From Tanypteryx hageni (Eukaryota > Arthropoda > Insecta > Odonata > Petaluridae), in assembly GCA_028673005.1 (NCBI GenBank), contig CM054115.1:52651738-52715737 (forward strand): a stretch of DNA of 64,000 nt, written 5' to 3'. The notes under the pieces are model-generated. The model saw only the letters and a program-made list of their open reading frames with translations, was not told where the DNA came from and did not search any database. Positions 34,235 to 45,691 of this stretch are shown here, one piece after another. Both the position numbers and the translations under genes were made by a program. How positions within the stretch are numbered: position 1 is the stretch's first letter; each line of letters begins with the position of its first letter.

Positions 34235-34645
34235 TCAATCGCAATGAAGTTTTTGGAAGGGTCCTATATATAATTTCTCAAGTGTCTGTCCGTCCGTCCA
34301 CCTCTGTATCTCAGGAACTGCTTGTCGGAGAGAATTTCGGTAAATGACATTTTGTTTGTACCAGCTAGGAGACCTTAGGAAAACCATTTTAATTTTCATT
34401 CGCCGCCTTGAAACAAAATGGCGTCCGTTTATAATATTTGACAATTTATATTTTGTAAACCATGCGTCGGAGAAAAAAACTTAAAAAAAAACCGTCTTGA
34501 TAAGAGCATTTTCGAAAAAACATTTTCAACTTGGCGAAAATAAATGCGAGGCGCGTAACGCCGAGGTTTCTGGAGGGAGCAAAGGGCGAGGTTCACGCGC
34601 GTAAGCCCAGGGCCCCTAGTTAAGGTAAATGGTACCGGAAAATAC
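34235..34645 (+). repeat. Interspersed repeat with GTCC motif
   Basis: Starts near a segment reading tatataatttctcaagtgtctgtccg, of which tctcaagtgtctgtc recurs at 61626-61640. It continues with tatctcaggaactgc and ends with a GC-rich block (gaggcgcgtaacgccgagg, cgcgcgtaagcccagggcc). No terminal repeats found; family unknown. Confidence 0.45.
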
Positions 34646-35982
34646 ATTATTTACTAATTATGTGAACAACCTTTTAAAATTGTTCTTGGAAGGTATTTTT
34701 TTGCACGTTCTGCCGTTGGTAAAATTCTTATTTTGCGAGATTAATATAGAGTTTTGAAAACGTTCCTTTTCGCATTCTTTATCACGAAACTAAGCCTGAC
34801 TTTTTTAATTCCGAGTTATAGAATATTTTTAATGCCTAAGAAAAATGTCTCGAAAATTTTTCACCTTCGAGTTCCATTATCTCATGCGCCATTTTTAAGT
34901 GCTGGGAATATATTAAACTAAAGGTCCTTCCGAAAATTATACTAAACGTCCAATATAAGAAGATTGGGGAAATTCGATAAAGATGCCTTTAAAGAAATTG
35001 AAGTGGCCCTGTAGCGTTTCGTATTATTATAAGGTCCCGCGTTATAGTGAGCGTTTCAGGGCATTTTGGAAAGAAGGTTGCCTTGTGGACTTTTTTCCGT
35101 TTCCATTAGAGAAAGATAACGGGCCGGAGGATAAAAGAATTTATAGGCGTGAAAATAGTATCGCCGAAAAACTGATAGGGAAGGAAGTTTGTGGAATGAA
35201 ATAAAACAGTAAATGTCTGAGGGAAAACAGAACTCGACACGCCCTCTTCAAGTGAACTTTAAGCGGCGTTTAAATTAGAAAGGGTGACAAAGAAAAAGAG
35301 ATTTAAAAAATGCGAGGAAGAAGCTTTTTATTTTATCGCTTCGTAGCGCCAATTTTTTTGGCGGATCGTATTCTCGGAAGATGAGATTTTTTTATCATCT
35401 TTTACCAACTTTCTCGTTCAGAAAAAACGAAAAATATTTTAAATTGCGTGTATTTTTATTGAAAGCTTATGCACGTTCCATGTAGCTGTTCGTTTTTTTA
35501 TGTATTTCCTTATCCATTTAGGGATTATTTTTCTCCCAAAGTACTTCTCCCCTTGTTGTAATAGAGATGTAAAAAAAGGGAAGAGAATATACAGACGCTC
35601 CCTTTCTTCACACGATCCTTGAACTCCTTCGACCACTTCTCCCACTCTCGGAGGCGCATGCCCCCGTCGCTCTCTCTCCATCCCCGTCATCCACCCTTGG
35701 TTCTTGAAATGTCAGCTATTCCCTGTGGTTCGTCTTTTTCTCCGTCACACATCATCCTTTCTCGTCCCCGGTAAAGCTCTTCCGAGTTTGTCCACCCCCG
35801 CTGACCGAGGCGAGGGTGGATTAAAAGGGGCCAGCGGAATAAATGAGGTTCTATTCGATCCGAGAGGCCTGATAGGGTATGCAGAGAAAAGAACAGAAAG
35901 TGAACGTTTTAAGAGATAAACAAAAAAGTCATTTGTATACTTAACGACGAGTTTCGGTTGATATGTTCTTTCGATGCGATTC

Positions 35983-35986
<4 letters not shown>
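34646..35986. other. Unassigned DNA, 1.3 kb
   Basis: No feature recognised. Confidence 0.5.

Positions 35987-36048
<62 letters not shown>
35987..36048. repeat. (TA)n microsatellite
   Basis: About 31 TA units directly followed by the hairpin tag element at 36049. Confidence 0.95.
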
Positions 36049-36049
<1 letters not shown>

Positions 36050-36820
36050 TAGTAGTTGGTGCTTGCATACTGCAAGCATTTCATCTCAACATAAAAAAAC
36101 ATTCATTTTTCATATGTCATCATTACACATATTTTTAATTCTAAATATTTCACCTCCGCAGCGATTTTCGTTTTTCCCACATGTAAAAATAATAGTTTAA
36201 AACAATCCCCAAATGTTGCAATTTTAAAAATTTTACACTTTCTTCATTATGGGGTACTGATGCTACACATTTTAGCCAAATTTTAAAGTTGTAGCACTTC
36301 TAGAATAAAATAATATTTTTCTAATTGTTTAAATTTAAATAATTTTTAACGGCCGCCGCAATTCATATATGGTGAAATTGAAATGTTTATTTGTGCAAAT
36401 TTACTACTCTGTAAATAATTTAAAATTTCAGCTTCCTAGCTCATCCCGTAGTACCTAAACAGTTATCTATTTGTTTAAACTTTAAGAATTTTTAACTGCC
36501 AAAAAAAAAAAAATTGTATAATCCCTATTTCGTTTTTTTAAGAATTCTACTTATAAAAAAAATTTCAACTCCGTAGCACATGCGGAAATACATAAACCTT
36601 TAAAATTTGTTTAAACAATTGCGAATTTTTAGCGGCCGAATTGTTGCACTTTTTCATGATTTTCGTTTTTTCTAGTCGGTTTTGCACAAAATCCTACCTA
36701 TGAAAAAAATTTCAAATCTCTAGCACATCTGGAAGTGCCTAAATATTAGTATCCTCCTGTTATATCCTCCTCCTCCTCTGTAAGGAACGTCTATATATAA
36801 TGATATATATATATACATAT
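36049..36820 (-). mobile_element. Helitron-like non-autonomous element
   Basis: Read on the minus strand the 3' end is the hairpin GCTTGCA-GTA-TGCAAGC, eight bases, then CTAG followed by TATATA. The other end (36760-36820) carries ggaagtgcctaaatattagt, then cctcct and aaggaacgtctatata, shared with 41270-41366 and in weaker form with 53000-53070. Hairpin plus CTAG at one end, lack of TIRs and insertion at a TA/AT site fit Helitrons. The 5' TC and the Rep/helicase are not seen. The interior has several diverged sub-blocks (tttaaa...ttttaacggcc). Confidence 0.5.
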
Positions 36821-36965
36821 ATTCATTTCATTCATTCGTGTTCTGTCTTACGACAGGTCCTACCAATTAATTAATTAATTGGTTTTTGACTAGGGAATAT
36901 ACATACACGGTGTGGTGGTTTCCCGTTGCCTTCCACACCGGACACTCATATACCTATATATATCT
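36821..36965. repeat. Small hairpin-rich repeat
   Basis: Contains ctgtc-ttac-gacag (stem 5 bp), (TTAA)n, and the imperfect palindrome ggtgtggtgg...ccttccacacc (36909-36939). I have the impression of a dispersed element but there is no second copy in this window. Confidence 0.3.
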
Positions 36966-37109
36966 GTATGAAAATGTCATATAGGTTTATATTTTTGTTT
37001 AAATGTCAGTCCTATTATGGTTTTTGACTTCTTTTGAGTATTAATTTTTAGATTTTTTATCTACTGTCGGATCCTGATTTAGCGCACCGTTTGCCCATCA
37101 CTGACATTT

Positions 37110-37210
37110 GCATTAAAGCGGGGTTTGGTTTGGTTTCTACATCTACAGTTCACCCTGCAAGCTACCGCAAGGGTGTGTGGCAAGGGGTGTATTAACACCA
37201 AGGGGAAAAC
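37110..37210 (+). repeat. Insect-type short interspersed repeat fragment
   Basis: The string tctacatctacagttcaccc, then gcaagctaccgcaagggtgt and gtggcaaggggtgta, resembles a short repeat that I remember as abundant in orthopteroid insect genomes (CTACATCTACA, then CGCAAGCCACC, then GGTGTGTGGC). This is memory, not a search. Ends not defined. Confidence 0.4.
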
Positions 37211-37951
37211 TCCAAAATTAGGCCTTGATTTACGCCCCTACGCGAGGTTACTTTTGATCGTGGCGGTAAATCGAGGTGTGTACTTACTTGAATCGTAATG
37301 TGGAAGTTCTGTTCACAGCGATTCATGGGCGATATGCGGGGGTGGCATTATATAGGGAGGCGCCAAATCGGGGTCTGATATGCTTTAATGTATAGGATTA
37401 CTCGATTATTCACCAACGGCATGGTATTAGTTTGAAATTTGCGGTAGTATTAAAAAAAACTTGTCACCTACGACTGCCGCCAAAAGCGTAATACGGCGAG
37501 CCTCGATAACACGAAGAATATATTTTTCCTATCCATGTATGTCATATGTTAACATGAAGTTCGATTACTCATTTGTATACCATTGGCTTTCGAATTTTCA
37601 CAGGTCAAATTTATTAAAAAGAACTTTTTAAGAGATTAGCACGTTCTTCCACTTCCCCAGCCGCAAAAAATGAATGCGATAAGCAGCTGGTAGTGAGGTT
37701 ACCATCGCTCCGGATTCATTGACTTGTTTGACGCAGTCCCAACTGTGGTGTGTTGATAGTGCAGAATTCATTATACGGATTTTTTCGCTTTAATTTTATA
37801 AGCGAAAATATTTACCATTCCAGTATTCCAGCTAGGGGTAAAAAAACTTCGAATTTCACGGTAATTATTTTTCATAATATACGTTCAAATGAAATTTTCT
37901 GCCACAAAAAATTTCCTAGTTCGAATTCGCCCTATAATGGGAGAAAAACGA

Positions 37952-37955
<4 letters not shown>
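37211..37955. other. Unassigned DNA
   Basis: No feature recognised. Confidence 0.5.

Positions 37956-38011
<56 letters not shown>
37956..38011. repeat. (TA)n microsatellite
   Basis: About 28 TA units on the left side of the long foldback. Confidence 0.95.
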
Positions 38012-38356
38012 CAGCTTACGGAAAAGGAAAGGTAAAATAGATATATGGATGTCAACAAGGTGTTGGGATGAGGAAACCCAGTGAACACTCACCAATCAGA
38101 CGACTTCAGGTTGGCGAGGCCCCGGGGATGTCGAAGCGACACACGTAAAAGAACACTAAAACACAGAGACATCACAAACGTAGAAGCTTTCGGAACAACT
38201 CCTTCTTCAGCTACAGAGAGAGAACGTTTGTGATGTCTCTGTGTTTTAGTGTTCTTTTACGTGTGTCGCTTCGACATCCCCGGGGCCTCGCCAACCTGAA
38301 GTCGTCTGATTGGTGAGTGTTCACTGGGTTTCCTCATCCCAACACCTTGTTGACAT

Positions 38357-38360
<4 letters not shown>
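38012..38360 (-). repeat. (TA)n-bracketed foldback, copy 2, perfect 137-bp arms
   Basis: 38012-38044 is the 33-bp tail seen next to copy 1 (2281-2313), inverted. 38045-38181 and 38224-38360 are, by my base-by-base reading, identical 137-bp inverted repeats separated by a 42-nt loop. The loop holds the same CTGAAGA-12 nt-GAAA string (minus strand) as copy 1. (TA)n follows directly on both outer sides. Copy 1 has only 34-bp arms, so here one arm was extended or converted, recently enough to remain identical. Confidence 0.8.

Positions 38361-38414
<54 letters not shown>
38361..38414. repeat. (TA)n microsatellite
   Basis: About 27 TA units on the right side of the long foldback. Confidence 0.95.
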
Positions 38415-38417
<3 letters not shown>

Positions 38418-39034
38418 TTAGTGTGTTGTTAGCGAGGCAGCCGTTATTTACGGATTCCGTCGATTGAAATTTATTTTAAGATTTTCACGAAAGAGTTACG
38501 CACTATTGGACCATATCGACATGGAATAAAACCTTCCTTAACGATAAGAGCAACCTCTGCATTTGTAGCCGACCCCCTGCTGCCATTTTTGCTGGTTTTC
38601 ACTCAGTGTAGTGAATAAGCCAATAAAAGCATATCGTGCATGTGAGAAAAGTACGTGTGTAGGCTTTTAGGAATTTTTACTCGAATTGATTGGTGAAAAT
38701 CGTTGCTACGTGCAGCATGTGGGAGCCGAAGGAAACATACGTGCGTATCTTGATGAAATGCCGGCATTAAATATTTTGCACTCATCTACCTTTGGCAGAT
38801 GCGCTGGATATGCTTATGATAAAGGCTACGGGTTCTATTCATGCCCCGGAATGTGTCACTGAAATAGACATTTCTGTCGGGCATTAATCAATGTATAGCA
38901 ATTGTGCCCGCATCCGGCCCCCCGAGTGTTTTCATACGGCCCTCCATGAGTTTGTCGACCAGAGGACATATTGTAGCTTAAAATTACAATAAGGAATCCC
39001 AAAAACAGTATATTTCGTCCTTACTTCACTATTC
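38415..39034. other. Unassigned DNA with MITE fragment
   Basis: At 38898-38960 gcatccggcccccc and acggccctccatgag resemble an interior fragment of the 17218-type hAT MITE. Otherwise nothing recognised. Confidence 0.4.
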
Positions 39035-39824
39035 CTGTAGTACAGTGGTTCCCAACCTTTTTCACGTCGCGAACCCCTTACTTGACATTTTTGTTGGCCG
39101 CGAACCCCCTATTAAAGATATTCTGATAGCACTAATCCTGCGTCTTGAAGTCTTTTCTGTTTTAAGTAAATAAACCAGGTCAAAGGATCGAACCTTAAAT
39201 AATACAAGATGTATTAATATTAACACGTTAATCAACCTTCTGAATGCTTTTTATTTGGATAAGTTTGTAAAAAAGTATTACTAATTTTCCAAATATATGC
39301 TTATTTAAATAACCAACTTATATTAACATCAGAGAATCATATTCAAATTAGTATGGGTGATATCTGGTGGAAATAATTATGCAAGATGATTGATATCCAA
39401 GTGGCGGCGAAGAAGAGAGCCTTAAGGCTACTGTTTGCAGGAACAACATTGCAGATTACACACTGTGGTTTCGGATAATCACCATCACCAATATAAGGGA
39501 ACCCAAGTTTGATGTAATCTTTGTCCTACATATTTTCTTTTCTTGAGACGTAATATTCCTGACTCGGAATGTACCGGATCATTTATTCCTGAAGATTGGT
39601 GACACTCACTGTGTTGATGTTGTTGAAATTCTGTGCACTGATAATGTGATTAAAAACTTGTGGTTGTTGACTGACTGTTTTCTGCCTCACATGCCACTTT
39701 TTTAATACTTCCAGTTTTCAACCAATTGTCCATTATGGGTATTATTTCGCGAAATATAAAAATTGAATTATATCTATACTATGTTGACGCTTCTTACTTA
39801 TGATATGTCATTATTATTAATATA

Positions 39825-39890
39825 CGGGTTGTCGGTGCTTGCATATTGCAAGCGCTAAAAAATCACCATATACCAAGATCTAAACTCTTA
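39825..39890 (+). repeat. Hairpin tag repeat, copy 4
   Basis: GCTTGCA-TAT-TGCAAGC followed by gctaaaaaatcaccatatac and caagatctaaac, nearly identical to 1992-2052. The outer edge reads cgggttgtcgg. Confidence 0.65.
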
Positions 39891-40391
39891 AATAAACCAA
39901 CGCTATCTCCTGGGCAACGGCACTTCAGCCACGTGGGGCCTATATGTATTAGATAATAAATTCCATGAGTAACAGCAGTATATTTATAATGTTTCGTGAA
40001 ATTAAGGCAATTATCCGTAATTTCCAAATTCTCTGACAACTCGTGTCCAAGTTTTCGTATTTCAAGTTTCGTCACTCAGATCTCCCTGCATGAACAATAA
40101 TAATAATCATCATTAAGACAATACATTAGATTTATGGAAAAATTAGTATATTTTCTGTTAAGATTATAGCATCATCATCCATGCCTTTAGCACGTATTTG
40201 GATAAAAACACTCGCGAGATAGGTATGACGCCATTATATTTAACAATTGAAAAGAGTTAAAATTTCTCGAAAAACTACGTAACACAACATTAAAATACTT
40301 TTCACGTTTTACCGTCACTGCTACCTGGGTTGGTTCTTCAATTGTGATCGCTTATAGTCCTAGAGAAATCGAACTTATTCGCTCCTTCATA

Positions 40392-40727
40392 CAGTCGATA
40401 TCCCAAATTTTATCGTCGTGTTTGTGCTTTCAGTAGTACGTGAGAATTACAATTATCTATGATACCCTCAATCACAGTGCGTGATGCAATTAGTGCTTTG
40501 GATACAGTGAAATCTTACATATTATCGGAAGAAAATATTGAATATGATGTTTTCATAATATACATGATATTGAAAATTAGAGTAAGTTAACTTATACGTT
40601 TATGGGAATAAACTTGATGTTAATTCGGATAAAGAAAAATGAAAAAATATATTTCCGTAACTCGAATTCTCTATAACTCGAATAAATTTTGCTTTCCCTT
40701 GAGATTCGAGTTATAGAAGTTCCACTG
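40392..40727 (-). mobile_element. pogo-like MITE with TA TSD and partial tandem copy
   Basis: Right end, inverted, reads cagtggaacttctataactc and is bounded by TA (40728-40729). The left end cagtcgatatccc is bounded by TA (40390-40391). The right-terminal 80 bp (40640-40719) is repeated at 40745-40822 with substitutions. CAGTGGAACCTC-type ends with TA TSDs are usual for pogo/Tigger MITEs. The left end is the less certain one. Confidence 0.5.
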
Positions 40728-41417
40728 TATATATACAAATATTTAAAAATATATTTCCATAACTTGAGTTTTCTATGACCAGAATAATTTTTACTTTTCC
40801 TTGAGATTCGAGTTGGAAGTTCCGCTTTAATTCGTTACGACGGCATTCATATCCATTAATAGCATTAAATCACTGCAATCGTAACGTATAATATTAGATT
40901 CCTCTAAAAGCATTGAGGTAGTTGCCATAGAATTGAAAGATTTTCATTGTTTAAAAGAGGAAAAATTCACACTTTCTCCGATTAAAAGCAGATATCTACG
41001 CTAATTCCGTACGTATTTGAATTCTGCCTTCAAAAATTAAGACCCGTTCTTTCAGCTAGGCAATAGTTCTTCTCCCGAATTCGTATCTCAATTTTAAGTA
41101 ATTTAAAAATGTATTTTTAGAAAGCCTTGCGCTGAATCCCATGCTTTTTTTATGGGGTATTGAAATGAAACAAAAACACCACTTAAATATGAACGTTTTT
41201 GAAATTTTCTATTTTTCTGGTTGGTTGTGACTAAAAACCTATAATCGTGCCAAATATCAAGTCTGTAGCTCCTCTGGAAGTGCCTAAACATTAGTATCCT
41301 CCTATCATTATATATTTTAATAATGATGACTTATCATAAGTAAGAAGCGTCAATATAGTATAGATAGATACTCCTTTGTGGTTCGCGAATCACCGGATGG
41401 AAACCACTGCTGTAGCA

Positions 41418-43698
41418 GACAAAAAATTAAAACTAAACGAGATTGACCCAAATTTTAACCCTATAATTTCCTTAACTTATTCTTCGTCTATACTTTTGGA
41501 ATGCGAATGACCCGCGATAAGTGCAGAAGCGGACCATGTGGCCCGCATTGAGTGCGGAAGTAGGCTATTTGGCCCTCAATCCGAAAAATTTGTGCTGTAG
41601 ATGAATAAATTGATAATGTAACAGATTTATTGTTGTATTTATCTATTTGGTTATAAATAGTTGACGGAGACATCTGTCGAGATGTCGATGACATCCTGAT
41701 ATCGAACGAAAATTTAATAAAAATTCTTCGCTTTTTTATAGTTTTCGTTTTTTTTCGTCCCAATTATCTCGTCAACTTCATTCACCGGTAAGGTTATTTA
41801 CCGGGAGGCACTGTTTCACACTGCATTTTTCCCTTGACGCTTCCAATGTTTTTTTTTTTCATAATAAAACCATGTCCTCGGTGCACGGTGACGTCTTAAC
41901 TGCGTCTACAGGGAGGTGGCGTGGAAGAAGATGGCGAGGTTACAAGATGAGAGTCTGGAAGAGGGTGAGGTCGAGTGAGGGAAAGAGTTAGGAGGTCTAG
42001 ACTTACCACATTGATTGTCCTCCGGGGCTTTCTGCAGGGTTAGTGTTCCAGGGCGAGGCGGAAGAAGATGTTTCTTTTATCGGGAGCACGGGACACGTTA
42101 CGAGTAAGAGGGTAGGGGGGCGTTGGGGAACGGTTGAAACTCAAACTATGAATTTTTCACCTCCGCCCCGCGCATTGAAGAAAAAAGTACGTAAAGTGGA
42201 AGGTGGAAAATAAAGAAAGGCTCCCGTTTTCTATGTATTATATAAAGAAAAGACGCCATCTACGCCTTCGCGTTTTTTCTTATCCTTCGCCTTCCTTATT
42301 CCGTGTCACCGGAGGTGTTACCTCGAGGGCGTTATGCCGGAGATTTCCATTTGCGAAGAGGGATGAGTCGAAAGAAGGCGTGCCACTCATTACGTCTTTT
42401 CTTCCAATTCTCTTTGTCTTCTCTCTCCTCCTTCGCGAGTTTTGCTTTTTCTTTCCTTCGTGTTATTCCTTCGGTGCCCCGTTTCGTGTTATTTTTTCCC
42501 GATTCCGACCGTTTCTCTTCTCGGGGAGGAGAGGATAATTTTTTATACATATTCAGGCGGGTTTTCTTCCGATGATCTCTCGCCGTTTTTTGGAGGCCGT
42601 ATGTAAGGTGTTATTTTTCTTGAGGAAACGGAGAAAGAGAGAGGGGCTCGAAAGTAAAAGAGATTCCTTTTTCGACTGGTTTTCCCCATGTATCCGGTTT
42701 CCTCTCTTTCTCTCGGTTCTAACGTAAAGCGCGGATGTCGCCAACGTGTAATGCACGGCGCAATTTTTCTTGGCATGAGGAGAGCACTGCGCCGACGTCA
42801 ATGAGTAATTTCGGCGTCGCGTTGCTAAATTGTTACACTCGGTGGGAAGAAGTAAGAGGAGCAGGTTAGCATTGCGGAGTTAATTTGTTTTTTTTTTGCT
42901 CTAGTTCCGCGCGTTGAAAAAATTATCTCCAAGTGAATGTCACGCAGCGTGGCATTATGACCGCGTGTTATGTCAAAGAGGAGGAAAGAACATGGGACGG
43001 ACGCGATAAATCCTTCACATGGCGAAATCTGCTTATCCGCCGGTCGATCGATCGTCTCCCGTCTGAAATTGAACGTTTCGACGCAAAACCTATGCACGAA
43101 ACCCTGAAAAAGTAGGCCACCGACTCAGCAAATTGGTAGCCGTATTTTGTCCACGTTTCTATGCATGATTTTGCAACCGTATGGACTCGTTCCAATTTTA
43201 AATGAATATTTTCGAGGACACTTCAATATGCAAGGAGGCGTAATTAAGTCCCTTCCTGTATTCGAAATTAGGCGTCATCTGGCCGTGGCGTTTCAGAAGC
43301 GGCGTCGTGACACGGAGAGGACGGCCGACCCTGAAACGCTTTGCTGGCTTAAACTCTCGAAATTGCATTCCGATTTCCCATAAGGTTAAGCGGCTACGGG
43401 TCTCCTTTCCTATCTCTCTTCTCTTTCTCTCTTCTCTCTCGAATGCGCGAAATGGAAATGGAGTTGGCATATTCCGCTTCGTGGAATCCGTCTCGAGCAG
43501 TTTCCCAAGCCTTATGAGCTCGCCCTCGGTACACGGTATGTATTTTTTGTCCGTGTAGCTTCTGATGCCACATTTTCCATACTTAGTTACTTCCTTAGTC
43601 GTATTTCAAACTTAGTTCGGAATCTCACCCAAAAAGTTAAAAACATCAGAAATATAAAATTGACAAGCTATGTTTCTGCAGTATCCAGAAAAAGGTTT
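41418..43698. other. Unassigned DNA, 2.3 kb
   Basis: No feature recognised. Overlapping 80-110 codon frames at 42.2-42.8 kb and 42.8-43.5 kb occur on both strands and carry no family motif. Confidence 0.45.
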
Positions 43699-43750
43699 GG
43701 ATAAACCAGACGAGCATTGTGGCTACAAATCACCGTTATCAATGGTGATT
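43699..43750 (-). repeat. Degenerate hairpin-core repeat copy
   Basis: Minus strand has TTTGTAGCCACAATGCTCGT and CTGGTTT, matching the right part of 51285-51328 and the tail of 5111-5157. The CTGATGA part is degraded. Confidence 0.4.
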
Positions 43751-45217
43751 CGTCTATAGTAGGTCATATAAAAGGACTTTTTAATTTTTTTTGATGATGC
43801 CGAAATGCGCTTTATTTTTGCAATCTTTTTATTGCTATTGGTGAAACAGTTTACCATTTTTATTTCAGCCATAAGGTGAACTCTATAATTCAATTCCTAA
43901 CAAGAGTTTGTCTAATTTTATGTTTAATTAACTCTTATTCCACGGTCCGAATATATCGATGTTAGTAAAACGTTCACATACTCTTTCCCACTGCAGGATT
44001 CGCAACGGACATCCTGAAATTGAATGTCAACGCAACCCCCCCCCCCCTCAAACTTTTAAAAGTCATATTTTATATCTATCTCGATGAGGAATTCGGGCGG
44101 CGGCTATACCGATTCTCTCGGAGAAAAAATAAACTTTCCGCTTTGACAGAATTAGAAGTTAATCTTGTCCGAATGAAAATCCCGAACTTAACCGATTGTT
44201 TTCCATGTGGTATTTCGTTTCGCGGCTCGTTTTGGCGCGATAACCGCTGTATAATCAGCGATGGGCGGCGTCCTTTGAAAGCCTATCCGTCCCCATCAAC
44301 ACCTCTCCGTTTCAATCAGTTCTTTAATGGGAGTCGTTTTTGAAAATCCTCGAATTGCAAAACGATCGGTTATTTTATTTTATCTGTAGACTCTATATTG
44401 TAGAGCCATTTGTCAGTCATTCGTCGGTCCTTCTTTATCGCGCATATTTCCTCTCTTGTTGTTGGGAAGATGGGAGTGTGTATTTATCTATTTCGGATAT
44501 TGACCATTTGAGCGTCGATCCATACCTTCGTCTGAGATGTATCTTCGAGACCCTTACTGTGAATTTTGGATCGTCGGTAGAGTGAGTATTGGAGACGCTT
44601 AGCCGCGAAACGTCGAGTTAATTACCAAACTGCGAGGCATGTGCAATTTTCGTGATTCGTCAATCGCGTTAAGTTTTTCGATCGTTGGGTTTTTCGTTGT
44701 CTTTGTTTTAAATTTCGCGTTAGAATTTGTGAAGTTTTGATCTCGAAAATCGACCGGGGACGATAATACAAAATTGTGCATCCAAACGATACACGTATTT
44801 TTAATAACTTTTATGTTAGCTTCACTTCATAAATAAATGAATATATATATATACATACACACGTATGTATGTATATATACAAATGTTTTAAAATCCTAAA
44901 GAATGTTGAATAACTCGAAAACAGTTTAATGTATTTAACCATTGTTTCAGTTTTAATTAGACCGATACCTTAAGAGCCTTATGGGTAATCATCGTGTAAT
45001 ATAAAGGCCTGGGTTCGATTTTGATTTGAATTTTAAAATTACTGAACAGGTTTCTTAGGAGTACGAAAATTTTACGTTTTTAATGAGAAAATCATTCATC
45101 GTCAGGGATTTAGCAAAATTACGTTCATGTCATTGGATAATATGAAAAACTATAAATATTTCGTGAATATATACCCGTGACTGTAGATAATAAGGTTTAA
45201 CTAAGTATGCATATATA
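43751..45217. other. Unassigned DNA, 1.5 kb
   Basis: Contains a run of 12 C (44036-44047) and a short ATAT/CATACA microsatellite at 44840-44882. No gene recognised. Confidence 0.5.
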
Positions 45218-45689
45218 CCCTAAAGTCTCATGTATAGCGCGCAAACATGCATAATGCGCATCCCACTCTGGACGCATGTTCCATGAGTTCCCAAATTCCC
45301 ATGTAATATAACGCGCACTCACGCATAACGCGCAGCGTTGTCTAAGAAGTTGTTTCTTTGCTTCTTTTCAATATGACCATAAATCTATTTTTTTTAAATA
45401 TTATCATCTCTTGAAAAAGCACCGACAGTGGCCATATTGATTCTTCGTCCAATGAAAGCAAAGTCATGCCAATTGAAATAGAGTTACGGGATTCATTTGT
45501 TAATGCTCTCGCTGAAATTGATTTTTATTGTGAGACAATCTGAGGAATTTGATGCGTGATTTTATTTTTTTTAGTGAAATTTTTCTCGAAAATATTTATT
45601 CCTTATAGATAACGCTAACTAAGAAACTCCTTGGAAGTACATGAAAAAGCAGCATTGTATAACACGCGTGTTATACATGAGACTTTAGG
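45218..45689. mobile_element. Tc1/mariner-type MITE, 472 bp
   Basis: TA on both sides (45216-45217 and 45690-45691). Ends ccctaaagtctcatgtata and, inverted, cctaaagtctcatgtata: 18 matching bases with one extra c on the left. Just inside, both ends have gcgc/cgcg words, and the left third repeats aacgcgca motifs. No transposase. Confidence 0.65.
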
Positions 45690-45691
45690 TA

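Larger units (their letters stand above)
39771..41366. mobile_element. Nested element with 54-bp TIRs
   Basis: 39771-39824 and 41313-41366 are inverted repeats of 54 bp with four mismatches, beginning tatctatacta and including gacgcttcttacttatga. Directly inside the left TIR lies the hairpin tag (39825-39890). The right interior (41030-41310) matches the Helitron-like elements at 36.2-36.8 and 52.7-53.0 kb. So the family has a hairpin tag at one end and the ggaagtgcctaaa block at the other. The TIRs may be part of the element or an inverted duplication of its flank. Confidence 0.6.
39043..41409. mobile_element. hAT-type element, 2.4 kb, with nested TIR element
   Basis: Flanked by ctgtagta (39035-39042) and ctgtagca (41410-41417), 7 of 8 identical. 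Ends cagtggttcccaacc and, inverted, cagtggtttccatcc; both are followed by cgcgaac blocks. This is the hAT end type shared with 52178 and 61909. No transposase was recognised. Most of the right two thirds is a second element (39771-41366). Confidence 0.75.
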
